A DNA stretch of 64,000 nt from Chamaecrista fasciculata. Taxonomy: Eukaryota; Streptophyta; Magnoliopsida; Fabales; Fabaceae. Position 1 is the first letter of the stretch, and each line of letters opens with the position of its first letter. The notes under the pieces were generated by a model that saw only the letters and a program-made list of their open reading frames with translations, searched no databases and was not told where the DNA came from. The DNA lies in NCBI GenBank assembly GCA_003254925.1, contig QANZ01044564.1, positions 78,057-142,056 of the forward strand, given 5' to 3'. Both the position numbers and the translations under genes were made by a program. Positions 12,901 to 25,026 of the stretch are shown here, in pieces.

Positions 12901-15900
12901 AAAGAAAACTGTCTCTTCGGTTAATTCTGACATAAGCTAAGGACAATTTCTCCTGATCCTGAAATTATTCCAGGGACCCTCAGTCGTCCCCTCACTATCG
13001 AAATCAACTAGAAGTCAACATCTCTACCAAGTAAAGTTTTGAATAAAAAACCCCTACCACTTTCCAAAACACTCAATGGAAATAGAACTACACTGCTCCA
13101 AAGATATGTCAAAGGTTTTAGCCTCAATGGCAAATCTTGAAGTACCCATCTCCAAAATTAATATGCCTAACATTCTTCAATTTCCTCACTACTCAATCAC
13201 GTGTCTTGATCTGAATTGTGCCCTTTGAGAATGCAAACAGCATCATTTCCCATCATTACTGCACCAGCAGGGATAGGTTCGTAGGTGGAAAACCACTCCT
13301 TGTTAGGGCACATGTGCTATGTGCAACCTGAGTAAAGAATCCACTTTTATTTTTCAATTGCTACTGCTGCAGTGGTTACCAACATAGCCATTTGATTTTG
13401 AATCTGTTACAAGTTTGGCAGATCCAGGACTACTATTTTTATCTTCTTTCTCTTTCTTATTTTTCAGCTTATAGAATTGATTGATCTCGTGCCCAAGCTT
13501 CTTGCTATACTTGCCGGATTTTCCGAGTTCTTCCGTTTTGACATTGAGCTGTGTTTTCTTCTGCTTGAGTCAATTCTGTCTTGATTTCTCGCTCTTACAA
13601 AAAGACCATCTACTTTGTGATTCAAAGGCACTTCAAGATCAAATTTTTCCTTAGAAAGCATATTAGATTTTACATCTTCATAAGATAGTGTATCATTAGA
13701 ACCATAAAGCATTATTTCTTTAAAATGCTTATAAGAAAGGGGGAGAGATACTACCAAGAGGACTGCCTTGTCCTCATCCTCAACCAATGTTCAACTCATT
13801 TAAGTGTGATCTTATTGAACTTCCCTCCAGCGTTCCCAATGTGTAAAGCTTCTCTTTCAGCCTAAGCTTGTTTTTCAAGTACTTGGTCATGTAGAGGCTC
13901 TCTACCTTGCTCCACAGACCAGCAACAGTTGTTTCTTGAATCACCTCATGCAGCACCTCCTCTGATAAGCACAATTGTATGGCTATGAGGGCTTTTTCAT
14001 CCAATTATTCCCAGCTTTCATCAGTCATTGACCCTGGTTTCTTGGACTTGCTATCAAGTGCTTTCTCAACATAGTTCTCTGCTGGACCTTCCCTATGCTG
14101 AAATTGATTTGTCTATCAAACTTCTTAATGTTGAACTTTGCAATGGTCAATATTCTTGAATATTTATGTCTCTTTAACAGGTTTTGATACCACTTAATAG
14201 AACAGCGAGAGAGAGGGAGGGAGTGAGGGAGGGAGGGTTATCAATTGATTGAACAACCGAAAGCAATTTACTTACGATACTTGGTTGACATTCATAAAAA
14301 TTATCTAATGAATTATGAGTTCAATACACCCGAGAGGGAGGGACCAGAAATTTAGAGTGAGAGTTGAGAGAGAGAAATGAGAGACTGAATTTTACTCTTT
14401 CATTCCCAAAATTAGTGATATGCTTAGAGGCATAGGTTAAGGTACATAATGAGATAACTGAGGTACTACAACTAACTGTCATAACTAACACAAATAGAGA
14501 TATTACTAGAAATAACTACTATAACAGAATTTTCATTTGGAAAAACAGCTATGACAGTATACATAACTATAACAGTAGGCCTGAATAGAGAATTAGTGCA
14601 AGATCTAACACTTCTTTACCCATAGATGTGTATTATAATTACATCACTCAGTAGAAAATACTTTTTTGTAATTTGCTTTCAGATATATGAAATTGGTGGT
14701 GGATCAGGAACTTGTGCCAAGGGTATTCTGGATTATATGATGTTGAATGCTCCTGCAAAAGTTTATAACAGTATGACCTACATGTATGTGCCTCAACATA
14801 TATTCTTTTTACATTAAAATAAGAAATTGATGTTTGTTGTTAGTTCTTTACTTTTATAATAAGTTATATCCTTAGTTACGAGTATATGGTCTTTTATTGC
14901 TACTAGTGGTAAGTACTCGTTTTATGGACAGGATACTTGAATGTGCTAGATACCATTATAAACAGGATAGATTTGGACATTAACTGAAAGAAGATAATAA
15001 ATGAAATTCTTTTATCTACTTTATTTGGAATATTGTGTACACACTATGTTCTGGACAGACTACCTAAAAAGAGAACTTGGAATTTGACAAATAACAACAA
15101 ATACATAAGCTAGGAATGAAGAAATAAACCATAATGTCTCCACACTAACTACTAGAAATATGGATAATAACCTTTATATAAATCAATTGGCTGTCAACAA
15201 TATCATCTTTTCAACAAACTAGATCAAATAAAGAATTATCAGCTCTTCCAACCTGGAATTTTGTAAAGAGAGATTAGGTACTAAACAAACTACTATGACC
15301 TGTCCTATGGTTAGATGCTCTTGAATCTTCAATCCAATAGTCTAATGGATCATAAATAATATGTAAAGTAGTCGAAAAAATACTTTTTCTAGCTATACCC
15401 CAAAGAGATATAGCATGCGTATTGCCTCGACAACTTGTGGTCTAAAGCCAATTAACCTTAGCATGCTGTGTTGGTGAGGGCCCAGAAGAGGCCATCTCTT
15501 AAATATAGAAATGGGAATTATAGTTGTCCCCTGGAGAAGAAAACCTAAAAATGCTGTATAACGCTGGTATGTGTTATTAATTTTGACTACTAATTATACA
15601 GTGAGTATATCAAATTCTAATGGTGCACTAGAATCTCTCAGTGCTTGACTTGTTAATCATAAAGTTCCATTTATTTGACTTGTAGTGATCTGAGGAAAAA
15701 GTTTTCAATAGGTTTATTGGACATATTTCAAAATATTGTATTTGATAAGTGAGAGAAATTGTGTTGTCTTATTCATGAAAATGATAGGGTATTTATACAA
15801 GAGTTTTCAATCTATTCTAGGAAACAAGATAAATGAGAATAAATATTCAGCTACAATCAATCCCTAATTGCTATACAATCAATTCCTAATTGATATCCTA

Positions 15901-18900
15901 ATTAATACAAATATTCACAACAGTATTCTCATTGATTTACTTGATAATATTATTGTTCATGATAAATTGAAGTTATTGTTAATAGTTTCTCTTGTATCTC
16001 TCTCCCATGTATGTGGCAGTTGTCAACCAATCTTTTGATTATCCTATTGATTACCCTAGTCATCTGAGTTAAACTATATGTTAATTGCCTTTGCAAAAAT
16101 TGTCCTGAGCTTGTGTGTCTTTCTTTTTTAAACTGTATGTTTCACATTCTATTTGTAATTTTTTCTACAGTTCAGTTGAGATTAGTCCCTCACTTGCTGA
16201 GGTGCAAAGAGAAACTGTTGGTGAAGTGCAGAGTCACAGGTCAAAGTTCAGGGTAGAATGTCGTGATGCTGCTGACCGTATTGGATGGGGTAGGCTTTTT
16301 GTAATATTCCTGTCTAAAATATGTGGAACAAGGGTCAATTTTCATTTGTGTTTGGAAGGATAATTCAACCTTTTAGACCAAGTGGTACAAGAGGATAAAT
16401 TCCCATGACAAAGGGGATAAAATTAGGGAGATCACAGACAGCTACTGTACATGCTGAGTTTTGTGGATACAGGGAGAAAAAAAAAAGAAAAAACTATTTC
16501 CTAGGGTTACAAAGAATAAAGGCTGATTCCTAGGACTACTGGAAATCATGTGAAGGGAGGAGATCTCGGCTATCAGCAAATAAGCCAAATTCCCATGATT
16601 CATGGAGGTCTCTTGATACAGATAGCTAATCACGTAAAATTATGGAGATCAAAGAGAGCTACAGAACATGCTGGTTTTTAGGGAAAGAGAATAAAAAATT
16701 GAACTGATTATCTGGTTTTATGACTAAAAAGAAAACTGCTGATTAGTAAATAATTGGAAGGGAGGAATCTTGTCTATCTGCCCATATATCAAATATTTCT
16801 TAATGGAGAGAATTGATCTATTTTAGCATCTCCACTCAAGTTGGGGAGTGGATATCCTCCATTTTCAACTTGTGAGTTGTTTCTTTAAACCTTCTAGTAG
16901 TTAGACGTCCACTATTTTATTTTCTGATGGCATGTATGCTGTGATGAAGTGATGATTAGGGCATTTAATCAAGTTTCTTCTTTATGAGGTGCTTATCAAT
17001 CATTGGACTGTGTGTAATGTTGATGGCTGATTCATTGCCACTTCACTTTAAATTGAGGTCATTAGAAATTATTTTAACCCATAATAACTTGAAAGATTTG
17101 GGTGAAACGTTGTATATTTACTCCAAGGCAGATCATTGTGCATGTATATATATATATTTATATCGACATACACATGCTGAGATGGGGTTTATCTTTTCTT
17201 CTGATAACATTATCTTGATGCTAACCGTTAAAATTAAAACTGAGTTTAATAACTGCAAATATCAGTTTGTTGTCGATTTCCACATAACTCAATGATATGA
17301 AAATACTACTTGAAAGTGCAAATTCCTTTATAGTGATTACTAACCTTGCATCTCAAATTCCGAAGAACCTAAGGGTGTGCAATAGTTCTTGTATAAAATT
17401 TTTGGAGCTTTATTGTGTAGGGAGTCTTCCTTTTTGGAAGCCTGTATTCATTTCTTTCTATGGTATTCTAACTGTTAAATAGTTCATGTCTAATAGATTA
17501 ATCAGATTGCTCAGTAATACATTTACTAGCCCTTGTACTTGACCTAATTGACAGGGTGACTGGTGAAGTCAGTAAACTCCTTTTATTATTATTCTTGTTT
17601 CATTCTTTCAATACATGGTATGAAAGCATAATTAGAAGAAAAAGTAGGGCTTTCAGACACCCAAACTAATTTTCTTTAATATAGCTTTAGTATTATCTTT
17701 CTGCCTCTTTTCTAGTGCCAAAGATGTTTTCTTCTGAAGCTTTTTCAATAAGTTTTGTTTGGATAGAAAACACATTATTCTCAGAGATCTCTGAGCAGCC
17801 TATACATGTTGAAGGCCACATTATAATGAGGATTTCTTTTTTTTTTTTTCTAATACATGTTGGCACACAAGTTGCTATCTAACTTACTTTTGTGAGAAGA
17901 AGCCTATCATTGTTTCCAAGCATTGTTTGGCGTGGATTATGGTCATCATCTTTGTTGGAATCTTCATTTTTTTGGGAACCTGAATGATTGAGCACTTTAT
18001 AACTTGAAAAACTTGTGTTCTTGCCTAATTCTGCCCCAGTTCAGATGAGAGCGTTTGGACTGTTCAATTTCTTGGGGTCTATTCTTGCAAGTCTTTTTTC
18101 TTTTTTTTATCTCCTATTTTTTGTTTAGAGGAAAATTCCTTCTGGATATCCATCTCATGGAAAAGAAATTGAGAAATACTTTTGGATACTTACATGAGAA
18201 TGTCCATAATGTGGACAGGTGGCAATGCACTGTATGATGCTAGAAAAGCTTCGTAATTGACTGTAGAAATCAAGCTATTATGTAAGTTCAAAAGAAAAGA
18301 AGGGATGATAGGGTGCGGGAAAGAATTAATGTTTTACATATCTTAAAATCAACTACTTATAAGGTTTCTGTCGTCATTCTTTATGTCAAACATTCCTTCT
18401 TTTACTTTTTATTGTAGTGTTATCTGATAGTCATTGTTCAAGTTGTCAAACCTGATAGTGCTGTACTTTGTTTGAGTAAGCTAGATGCCTGCTTTAAATG
18501 TGTCATTCGATCTTATAATATTTGGTCCAGCTTTAGTGCCCAATAGGGAATAATCATGTACTTACATTTTTCAGTAATTTTAAATTACATAAATATCTCC
18601 TATTTTGGAGATCTGTGGAGATTATCCAAGATAGTGTAAGGAGAAGCTAATATTGTTTTATTTCCTACCTTCTTTACAGGGGATGTGGAGCAGCAACCTT
18701 GTTGGGTGATAATGCTCGAAGTATGTTCTATTTTTGTATTAATTATATTTACCTCATATAGTCATATTCCTATACTATTCATATGGAATAAATAGCAGCT
18801 AAATTCTTATATATAACCTTTTCCCTTGCATGATGTGGCTCTATTTATAGAGCCATGTGTATCAGCATCATAGTCTATTCAAATAAGCAGGCATAATTTT

Positions 18901-21900
18901 CTTCTCGTGTACAGTATTTTGTGATCTCACCCGCCACCCTGTTCCCAAAGGCAAAACAGGTGCCATCAAACACTATGTACAGGTGGCACCAAACATTTAT
19001 GATAGTCCTCCTTAGAAATTGAGATATAGTATTTTAGTATTTACCTATCCTTGTTACAATTGCACTTTCAGCAAAAATTAATTTATTTAGTTGTTGTAGG
19101 TTCTTGATAATCTTCCGCATGATCTTATATATTCTGAAAATCAAGTTTCCCCATGGAAAGAAGTTTGGGTTGAAAGACAACATGACAGGTAAGCCTTAGT
19201 GTTTCTACGCCCTCCATAAAAGGTATTATAATGCATCAGTAGGATATTACTAGTCACATTGACATCTTTTTAATGTGTTTTTACTTTATTTAAATGAATT
19301 TTGAACTATCATGTAATTAGGGCATGACCCTACTTAAAAATTTCACATCACCAATCAATGTTTTCCTTCAATAGGGAAACACTAAGTGAATTATACAAGC
19401 CATTGAAAGACTCACTCATTGCACGTTGTGTTGATGTCATGGATTTGGAGAAGATCCATACAACTCAAAGCAGAGCAATATCTGGGGTGAAAAACATTTG
19501 GTCTAAAGTCTACCCAAAACCCCGTAGATGTTGGCTTCCAACTGGTTGTTTGGTATGAGAGTTTTTGAATGTTGCTAAAGTCTATTATGGAAGTTAATCT
19601 TTGCAGTCATCATACCCTTCAAAATTGCAGAGATTGTTTGAAGTTCTGCATGAGGTGCTACCAAAGATGTCTTTGATTGCTTCAGACTTCAGTTTTCTGC
19701 CAGATGTGACCATACATGGTGAAAGAGCTCCATTGGTTTCAACCAAAGTATATTCTTGTTATGTTTTATCTTTGCAATTATTATAATGATCTGCTTTGCT
19801 ATTTTATAAATCTAGAATGAAGGTCCATTTCATATGTTGGTGATTCTTGGAATGGAATTTATATATTGTCTTAAAATCATTAGTTCTACTCTACTTCTGA
19901 TATCCTTATTGAGGAGCACATACGGCCACTAGTCTAGCCTCTTCCCTTTACACCCTGTAATTCTGTGTCATTTTCAAATAGAAAAAAGGCATGCAGACCT
20001 AAACCAGTGCTAATAATCTCAGTTAACCAAGTTAACCTCTTGATTTGCAGAAAGATGGCATCAGCTCAGATTATGGGAATTATCTAGAGGCACAGGTGTG
20101 GTTTAATACTATCTTATCTCTTTTTCAGTTGATTCCTCGTTCTCTTTTTCTCTCTCCATCACCACCCTCTATCTATCTGTGTGTTTGCAGTGCCATACCC
20201 AATAGCAGATAATGTGCATTTTGCTTGAGGCAATAATGCACTTTGGTTTAAGACTTTAAGTTATGGACTTTGTTTGAAAATTCATGATTATAGAATAACT
20301 TACTGTGATAAAGAGAGGCGCATAGAAGTGAACAGTATATTGAGAAAGAATGCATCATCCGAGAGAGAAACTCTGATAAGATGTATTACTAACTCATTGA
20401 CCTAACTCCTACAAATCTGCAACTAATAAATCTAGAAAATTACATGCTAATTACAATGTAATTACATAATAAATAGCATTTATCTCACACTTACACTTTA
20501 GTATTGTGTGGCCTACTTGCACTTCAGCATCCATAAAGCCAATAATCTAGGAGTTCCCTTTGCCCTCATATAACAATCCCTGCCTTGTTGCTCCCTAAAT
20601 ATATCGAAGAATTCAAACAACTACATCATATAACTATTACATGTAGGTTTTAGGTGTTGGAGATTATAGAGCAAGCACAGCGGAAAAAGGTAAAATTAAA
20701 AATTTTTACAAAACCTTATAATCTCCTTCCAGGATCCACTATTTGTGTTTATACCGGTGAGAAAAGAAGTTTACCTAAATCAAACGGTTGCTTTGAAAAT
20801 CGCGATTCCGAGAAGTCCACAGACTCGTGTCCTTCCTCTGTCGGTGATCCACACGAACAGTTTGGCAGATACCCAGGTGCTAGCCTTCAATCTCTTCTCC
20901 AAGAGATTCTGGGACCTAATCTACAACCTTGGAACTTCAAGAACTCTTCTTGAAATATCCAAGAATCAATGGCGCACTCCCAAGAATCAAATTCTTGGCC
21001 ACCAACCCTAGGGATTTTCGCCCCCTTCTATTTCTCTCACACAAATTGCCTCTAAAACCCTAAGTTTAGGGATAGTCGAACTATCCCTATATTTCACCAA
21101 GGCTAGGCAACTTTTCACACTAAAAGTGGGCTAGGGTTTTAGGCGAGTTTGGTGACTATTTATAGAGTCCCCATTCCACAATTTAGGGAATCACCAAATC
21201 TTGATTATAAGATTACATTAATATTATAATTCAAAATTAGGGTGATATCTCAATTTAAATTTCAAGATCATATCTTGAAACCTAAAATGCACACTTCCCA
21301 TTGGTTGGAATGAGTCAGGAGGATTTGAATTCTTAATTAAAATATTACATTAATATCTTTATTTAAAATTCAAAATGCAATCTTGAAATTCAAAATGGAA
21401 GATCAAATCTTGCACTCCACTCTTCAAGAATGCGCCACCTCCTATTATCTTTTTATAGGAATTTAATAAATAAGATAACAATCCTAACTCTTAGGAAGTT
21501 ATAACCAACTTATTAATTTCCTCAACATATTGAATTAAAATATTACCCTAATATCTTAATTCAAATTTGAATCTTGAATTCAAAATCAAATCTTGAATTC
21601 AAATTAACAAAATTATATTTCATTAATTAATTCAAGAAGAGTGAGGCGTCATCCTCATGTTATCTTTCAATATTAGAGAATTTAATAAATAAATGATCCC
21701 CTAACTCTTAGGAGACTTAGCCAATTCATTATTCCCTAATATTTTAAATAACAACTCAATTGTAAATAGATTAATCAAATTTAACAATTAATATATTTAA
21801 ACTTGTCTAACAATTAATATATTTAAACTTGTCTAACAAATTTAAATATCACAAATGTAGATTTTATTTAAGACAAGACTTCATGTCCTAAGGCATTCAA

Positions 21901-24001
21901 CTGTGTCTTAAATTGTGCCACTAAAGTGACTCACGAATTAAACCCTAATTCGTGTCCCTTTACAGTATCTTGATCCTGCTCATGTGTGACCCAGCAGGCC
22001 TCACGTAAAATTGGCAGCAAGCCATCTCTACACAAGTCGAGAGCGGACTCTAGCAAGCCATCACGACTACTCAAAACACGTGAGTTATCGTTTTAACATA
22101 AACGATTTAACCTTAGTACCACCTTGTCATAATCCATATTGTCACACGATATCTTGGTCATGGATAAGGCATGGGAAAATCATCCTTGTAATCTAAACCA
22201 TAACTTTCTCGATTCTTTGAGTTAGTCCCATTACCCTGTGTGGCCACACATTCCTTGGACAGACTCATCAAGAGGCCCAGTCAAATATCTCTCATCTTAA
22301 TGAGGGACAAAATTCCTTCTTGGTCAACTACATTTCTCAGCACGGGCACGGCAAACAATCAAACCCGTACCTAGCCTGTATGGCTACCCTGTTACGGGCA
22401 ACGTTGGACTAGGCCGAAGTTCAGCATCTACAACGCCGGAATAGTCAAGACCTCAGGTCTAAGGGCATCGTGACAGGTGTACAGGAGAGACTAGCTTATG
22501 ATTAAACCCATGCAGGACTCTCCGGGTCAGTCCAGCAACTTGTAACCCATTACATAATTGCACCATGACTCTCGTGAAGCATCACATGCGTGTACCTCTA
22601 TACACCGAAGTCATGCTGGTCTTAGTTCATTCACGTTGCCACGAGAATAATCGACCTGGGACAGTTTAGAATAATTATCACATAATTAATCAAGGATTGT
22701 TATCACAGTAAACATGCTAATAATATGATAACGACATAATTTATCATCTATAAATTAATCAAACAATATGTCCATACATATAAAATGATTGGCCTTAGGG
22801 CACAATCTCCATCATTAGGAACTAGCTAGCTACACTCACAGGGAACGATAAATCCAGTCGAGTGATTGTGAGGTAACTAAGTTTTCCCACAAGTCTAAAA
22901 CTAAGTAGTTGTTTGTAATTGATTTGTAGAACTCTAAAACCTATTTTCTCTGTTCTTCTTTGTTGGTTTGTAATTGATTTGTAGAACTCTAAAACCTATT
23001 TTCTCTGTTCTTCTTTGTTGTAACCCCTCTCAGAGAACAGAACATTTGCTGAACGTCAGATGCTAGGCTGTATTTAAGCTCAGTATTACCTTCTGTTTGC
23101 TTGTCTATAATGGCAGGGTGATGCTGATATCTTTTTCCCTACGGATTTCTGGCTTCTGGAACGAATTGATCATTATTGTTCCGGGTGGCTGAAACTTAAC
23201 AAGGATAATTCACCCAAGAAAGGAAAGAAGAGGCGAACAATTACGGTTAGTTTGATTGTCCTTTAATGTTTGCCATCTATACCAGCAGTTATCCCCCCAA
23301 ATATAACTTGGACCACTTTAAAACTCACCAGTCTTTTCCATCCTGTCCTCTAAACTCTGTTTATGTGGCAAATGGCAATCACTCAATTTCATTTTCTTAA
23401 TATGAATGACGGCTGATCGAATGTAAGTTTAGTGTGTTATTGATCGTGTACTCCATATAGCTTACAATTAAGTTAATACATGAACAGGAATATTTTGGGA
23501 TGTACATGTGCTGTAATTTTTTAGCTGACATCGGGAGATCTGTCATTTACATTAGTTTTCAGATAATTCATTTCTTTTTTAGTAAACTGACAATTCGGTC
23601 CCTGAAAGATCACCTAGTAAACAACTCGGTCCTTGAAAGATTGAAATACACAGTTTTGTCCCTCAAAGATTAAAATGATATACTATTTAGTCCATGAAAT
23701 TGAGAAAAAGTGTATTGTTTTGATCTTTCCGGGACTAAACTGTATATATTTCAAGGACCAAATTATTAGTTTAATCTTTCTTTTTCACTAAACAAATAGA
23801 TATAATTTCTTTAGTTTATTAACAATTTTATGTGTAGCGATTAAATAGTGTTTATACTTAATGCAGCTGGAGACATCATCTTTCATGGAAGAGTTCGGCT
23901 TGCCCTCAAAGACGAAAACCAAGGATGGATATAACCCACTCCTTGATGACTTCAAGAATACTAAATTTTTTCTTAGTGTCCCAACACACAATGTTAAGTA
24001 G
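916..24001 (+). CDS. MidA/NDUFAF7-like SAM-dependent methyltransferase (DUF185), 5' end outside window
   Basis: Spliced gene with exons 916-998, 4416-4481, 14683-14783, 16171-16289, 18680-18720, 19100-19188, 19375-19552, 19631-19747, 20051-20095, 23117-23245 and 23867-24001 (stop TAG). Every junction is GT-AG and phases match throughout, giving about 366 residues from a mid-codon start. The third exon carries the SAM-binding motif I ([15 protein letters not shown]). The fourth starts with the acidic motif SVEISPS, and exons five and six join to give [15 protein letters not shown]. This pattern matches the Methyltransf_28/DUF185 family; in animals NDUFAF7 methylates the NDUFS2 subunit of complex I in mitochondria. 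The targeting peptide cannot be seen because the N-terminus is missing. The 10.2-kb second intron and the 3.0-kb ninth intron are swollen by transposons. An alternative acceptor at 19606/19607 would add eight in-frame residues but leave a 54-nt intron. Which plant paralogue this is cannot be settled. Confidence 0.85.
2127..3466. repeat. possible decayed element with inverted ends
   Basis: About 65 bases at 2127-2196 (around AGGTCAAAATCCTATTTT) reappear as a diverged reverse complement at 3411-3466 (around AAAATAGGGTTTTGACCT). The spacing fits an old DNA element of about 1.35 kb in the intron. No target duplication or coding frame was seen. The remainder of the intron 999-4415 shows nothing gene-like. 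Confidence 0.35.
5066..5243 (+). repeat. 5' LTR of the non-autonomous element
   Basis: Shares with 6397-6500 the stretch around TAGCTATATTAATTAGGAGG and TGAGTGGTTGAGCATTGAAT, and ends TTAACA directly before the primer-binding site at 5244. It contains a (TA)n run at 5170-5191 where the 3' copy has about 130 bases of other sequence. Confidence 0.65.
6635..6792 (-). mobile_element. tRNA-derived SINE, first of two
   Basis: On the minus strand the head reads GGCTTAGCGGTAAGCACG (box A-like), followed by GGGTTGGAATC (box B-like) and then AGGGGTAAGGCTACC. It is flanked by copies of CTCATTGTAAAATGAAA at 6618-6634 and 6793-6809. The internal sequence resembles but is not identical to the neighbouring SINE. 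Confidence 0.65.
6810..6979 (-). mobile_element. Au-like SINE, second of two
   Basis: On the minus strand it reads GCCTTAGCGCAACGGTAAGG (box A), GTCACGGGTTCAAATCC (box B), then a tail with GCAGGGGTAAGACTG and GGGAGCCTTGTGCACTGG. That order and wording match the Au SINE family of angiosperms. The target CTCATTGNAAAATGAAA is present on both sides (6793-6809 and 6980-6996). Confidence 0.8.
7023..7805. other. intron sequence, nothing recognised
   Basis: AT-rich to 7400, then a mixed stretch without a convincing frame. The open frames here are short and match no family I know. The last bases (ATTAG, 7806-7810) are the left target duplication of the copia element. Confidence 0.5.
7811..7975 (+). 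repeat. 5' LTR of the copia element
   Basis: 165 bp, TG...CA ends, followed at once by the tRNA-Met-type primer-binding site. It contains the TATA-like run TGTATATATATTCCC near 7907-7920. It differs from the 3' LTR by A/G in the run AATAATG and by A/T in AGAAAATTA. Confidence 0.93.
8376..12470 (+). pseudogene. copia gag-pol polyprotein, broken by one stop and two frameshifts
   Basis: Starts ATGGAGGACAACAAG at 8376. Gag (UBN2-type) is followed by a CCHC zinc knuckle ([14 protein letters not shown], about 9100-9145), the protease motif [11 protein letters not shown] (about 9317), the pre-integrase HCRLGHPS...CESC region, and the integrase core with [16 protein letters not shown] and [11 protein letters not shown]. 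Reverse transcriptase follows ([11 protein letters not shown] near 11265, YVDDI near 11525), then RNase H ([13 protein letters not shown] near 12115). An in-frame TAA at 9564-9566 ends the first frame although the same frame continues. The reading frame shifts near 10310-10330 (between integrase and reverse transcriptase) and again near 11995 (start of RNase H). The copy cannot make its own polyprotein, yet its LTRs are nearly identical. It was either mobilised in trans or broke soon after insertion. Confidence 0.9.
12478..12642 (+). repeat. 3' LTR of the copia element
   Basis: 165 bp, preceded by the polypurine tract and followed by the target duplication ATTAG. Confidence 0.93.
12648..12989. 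other. repeat-derived sequence between two copia elements
   Basis: The minus strand has a 72-codon frame (12728-12946) with the segment [11 protein letters not shown]. It resembles repeat-encoded proteins but I cannot place it. There is no host exon. Confidence 0.35.
12990..14192 (-). pseudogene. old copia gag-protease remnant, minus strand
   Basis: Read on the minus strand from 14192 there is a primer-binding site TGGTATCAAAACC. Gag then runs in two frames (14004-13780 with [19 protein letters not shown], 13787-13464 with [17 protein letters not shown]). Further on comes a decayed protease or spacer region with several stops that still shows a CPN-KEW-F-like stretch near 13320-13290 and HIAHVP. 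This is the gag-protease layout of copia elements of the Tork kind. Integrase and reverse transcriptase are missing. Confidence 0.7.
14193..14610 (-). repeat. 5' LTR of the old minus-strand copia remnant
   Basis: On the minus strand it starts TGTTAGATCTTGCAC at 14610 and ends just before the primer-binding site at 14192. It is rich in GAGAGA/TCTCTC runs at 14208-14236 and 14357-14390. The other LTR was not found. Confidence 0.6.
15743..15922 (-). mobile_element. solo LTR, 180 bp
   Basis: Flanked by the perfect 5-bp duplication GTATT (15738-15742 and 15923-15927). On the minus strand it reads TGTTGTGAATATTTG...CTCTCACTTATCA, with a TATAAATACC promoter-like run. No internal sequence is present, so it is the product of LTR-LTR recombination. 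It lies in the intron between the third and fourth visible exons. Confidence 0.85.
20655..22814 (-). mobile_element. solo LTR, 2160 bp, in the ninth visible intron
   Basis: The ends are TGTTGGAGATT (plus, 20655) and AATCTCCATCA (22814), flanked by the 5-bp duplication TTAGG (20650-20654 and 22815-22819). On the minus strand it starts TGATGGAGATTGTGCCCTA, matching the LTR starts at 41674 and 42630, so all three belong to one copia family. Shared blocks include the reverse complements of GTTACGGGCAACGTTGGACT and GACTCTCCGGGTCAGTCCAG. Short open frames inside it are not genes. Confidence 0.85.
22911..23020 (+). repeat. 55-bp tandem duplication
   Basis: Unit 22911-22965, beginning GTTTGTAATTGATTTGTAGA and ending TTCTTCTTTGTTG, is repeated exactly at 22966-23020. 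It lies about 95 bases upstream of the exon at 23117. Confidence 0.9.
23583..23785. repeat. palindromic MITE-like element
   Basis: The left arm has CGGTCCCTGAAAGATC and CGGTCCTTGAAAGATT. The right arm has GATCTTTCCGGGACTAAAC and TTTCAAGGACCAAATT. The arms are diverged inverted copies. It lies in the last intron, just before the final exon. Confidence 0.55.
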
Positions 24002-24290
24002 ATTGTCAAAACAACTTTTGTTCATTCAAAAGGATATGATCTCAAGGGATTTCAACTGAGTTGAAGTTCAAGGTATGGAAGTACTCTAGATTGTTTTCGA
24101 AACTTCCAATAGAAGATGAATTTTGAATACAAATCCAAACTCTTGTGGTATCAGATTAGTCAGCATTTTAGGCAGAAGGGTGCTGCTATTAGATTTGAAG
24201 CATAGAACTTCGGAAGTTTTAATATTTGCAAATATGATAAGTGAAACCAGATATGTGCTTCTGTTTTCTTTTATTTCTTCTTTGGCGAAA

Positions 24291-24605
24291 ATGCATTTTT
24301 CGTCCCATAACTATTGCTTAGGTCTCAATTTGGTCCCATAACTTTATTTGTTGCATTTTAGGTCCCGTATCTTTTGTTCAGGTTGCATATTTGATCTCAT
24401 GTTGCACTTTTGGTCCCATATCTTTGGGTGGTCAGGTTGTAGAATTGGTCCCATATCTTTGCATCAGATACAGATTTAGTCTTATATCTTTGAATCAAAT
24501 GGGAATTATGCACTCTAACCAAAAGATATGGGACCAAAAGTGATACAGAACTAAATCTCCAACCTAAGCAAAATATATGGGACCAAAAGTACAACAAAAA
24601 ACTAT
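24291..24605. repeat. palindromic MITE-like element
   Basis: Repeats of TTTGGTCCCATA(A/T)CTTT on the left face GATATGGGACCAAAAGT copies on the right. The same phrase family occurs at 36206-36580. It lies about 290 bases past the stop of the methyltransferase gene, possibly at the end of its transcript. Confidence 0.6.
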
Positions 24606-25026
24606 ATTTTGGCTCTTTCTCTTAATAGTCATGTGCATCTTAAGAGAGGAATGCAAAACAGAGGGACTGAGCTGAGGTTTGAGCAGATTGTTAGCAAATT
24701 CTCTAATTGTTTAATTCTCGGATGGCGTAGAAGCAAATATAAAAAGTTTGGCTTGCTGCTGTTTGGTTCAAGCATGGATTGGGAAGTGTTTGAATGCTCA
24801 CGTTTCTAAATCTCTGTCATTGTTGGTTTTTTATTAGAGATCTTTTTATTTATTTTTTTGAACCAACCACTAATCTTTGTATAGGTATTCCATCTAAATT
24901 AGTTGTTAACATTTTAGTTAATGGGGTTGGCTTCCTGAGGAAAGGCTTGTGAGAGATGACATAGTATATCTCATTGGTCATGGTGGGATAACTTGGTCCT
25001 TTTGTGTAGGTAATGTCTATATTAGA

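Noticed and set aside
20300..20575. LTR-like sequence (minus strand TGTTATATGAGGGC) in the ninth visible intron
   Set aside because: The start looks like an LTR but no matching end or 5-bp duplication was found.
20654..21011. Open frames of 88-99 codons at 20654-21011
   Set aside because: They lie wholly in the 2.16-kb solo LTR and have no family likeness.
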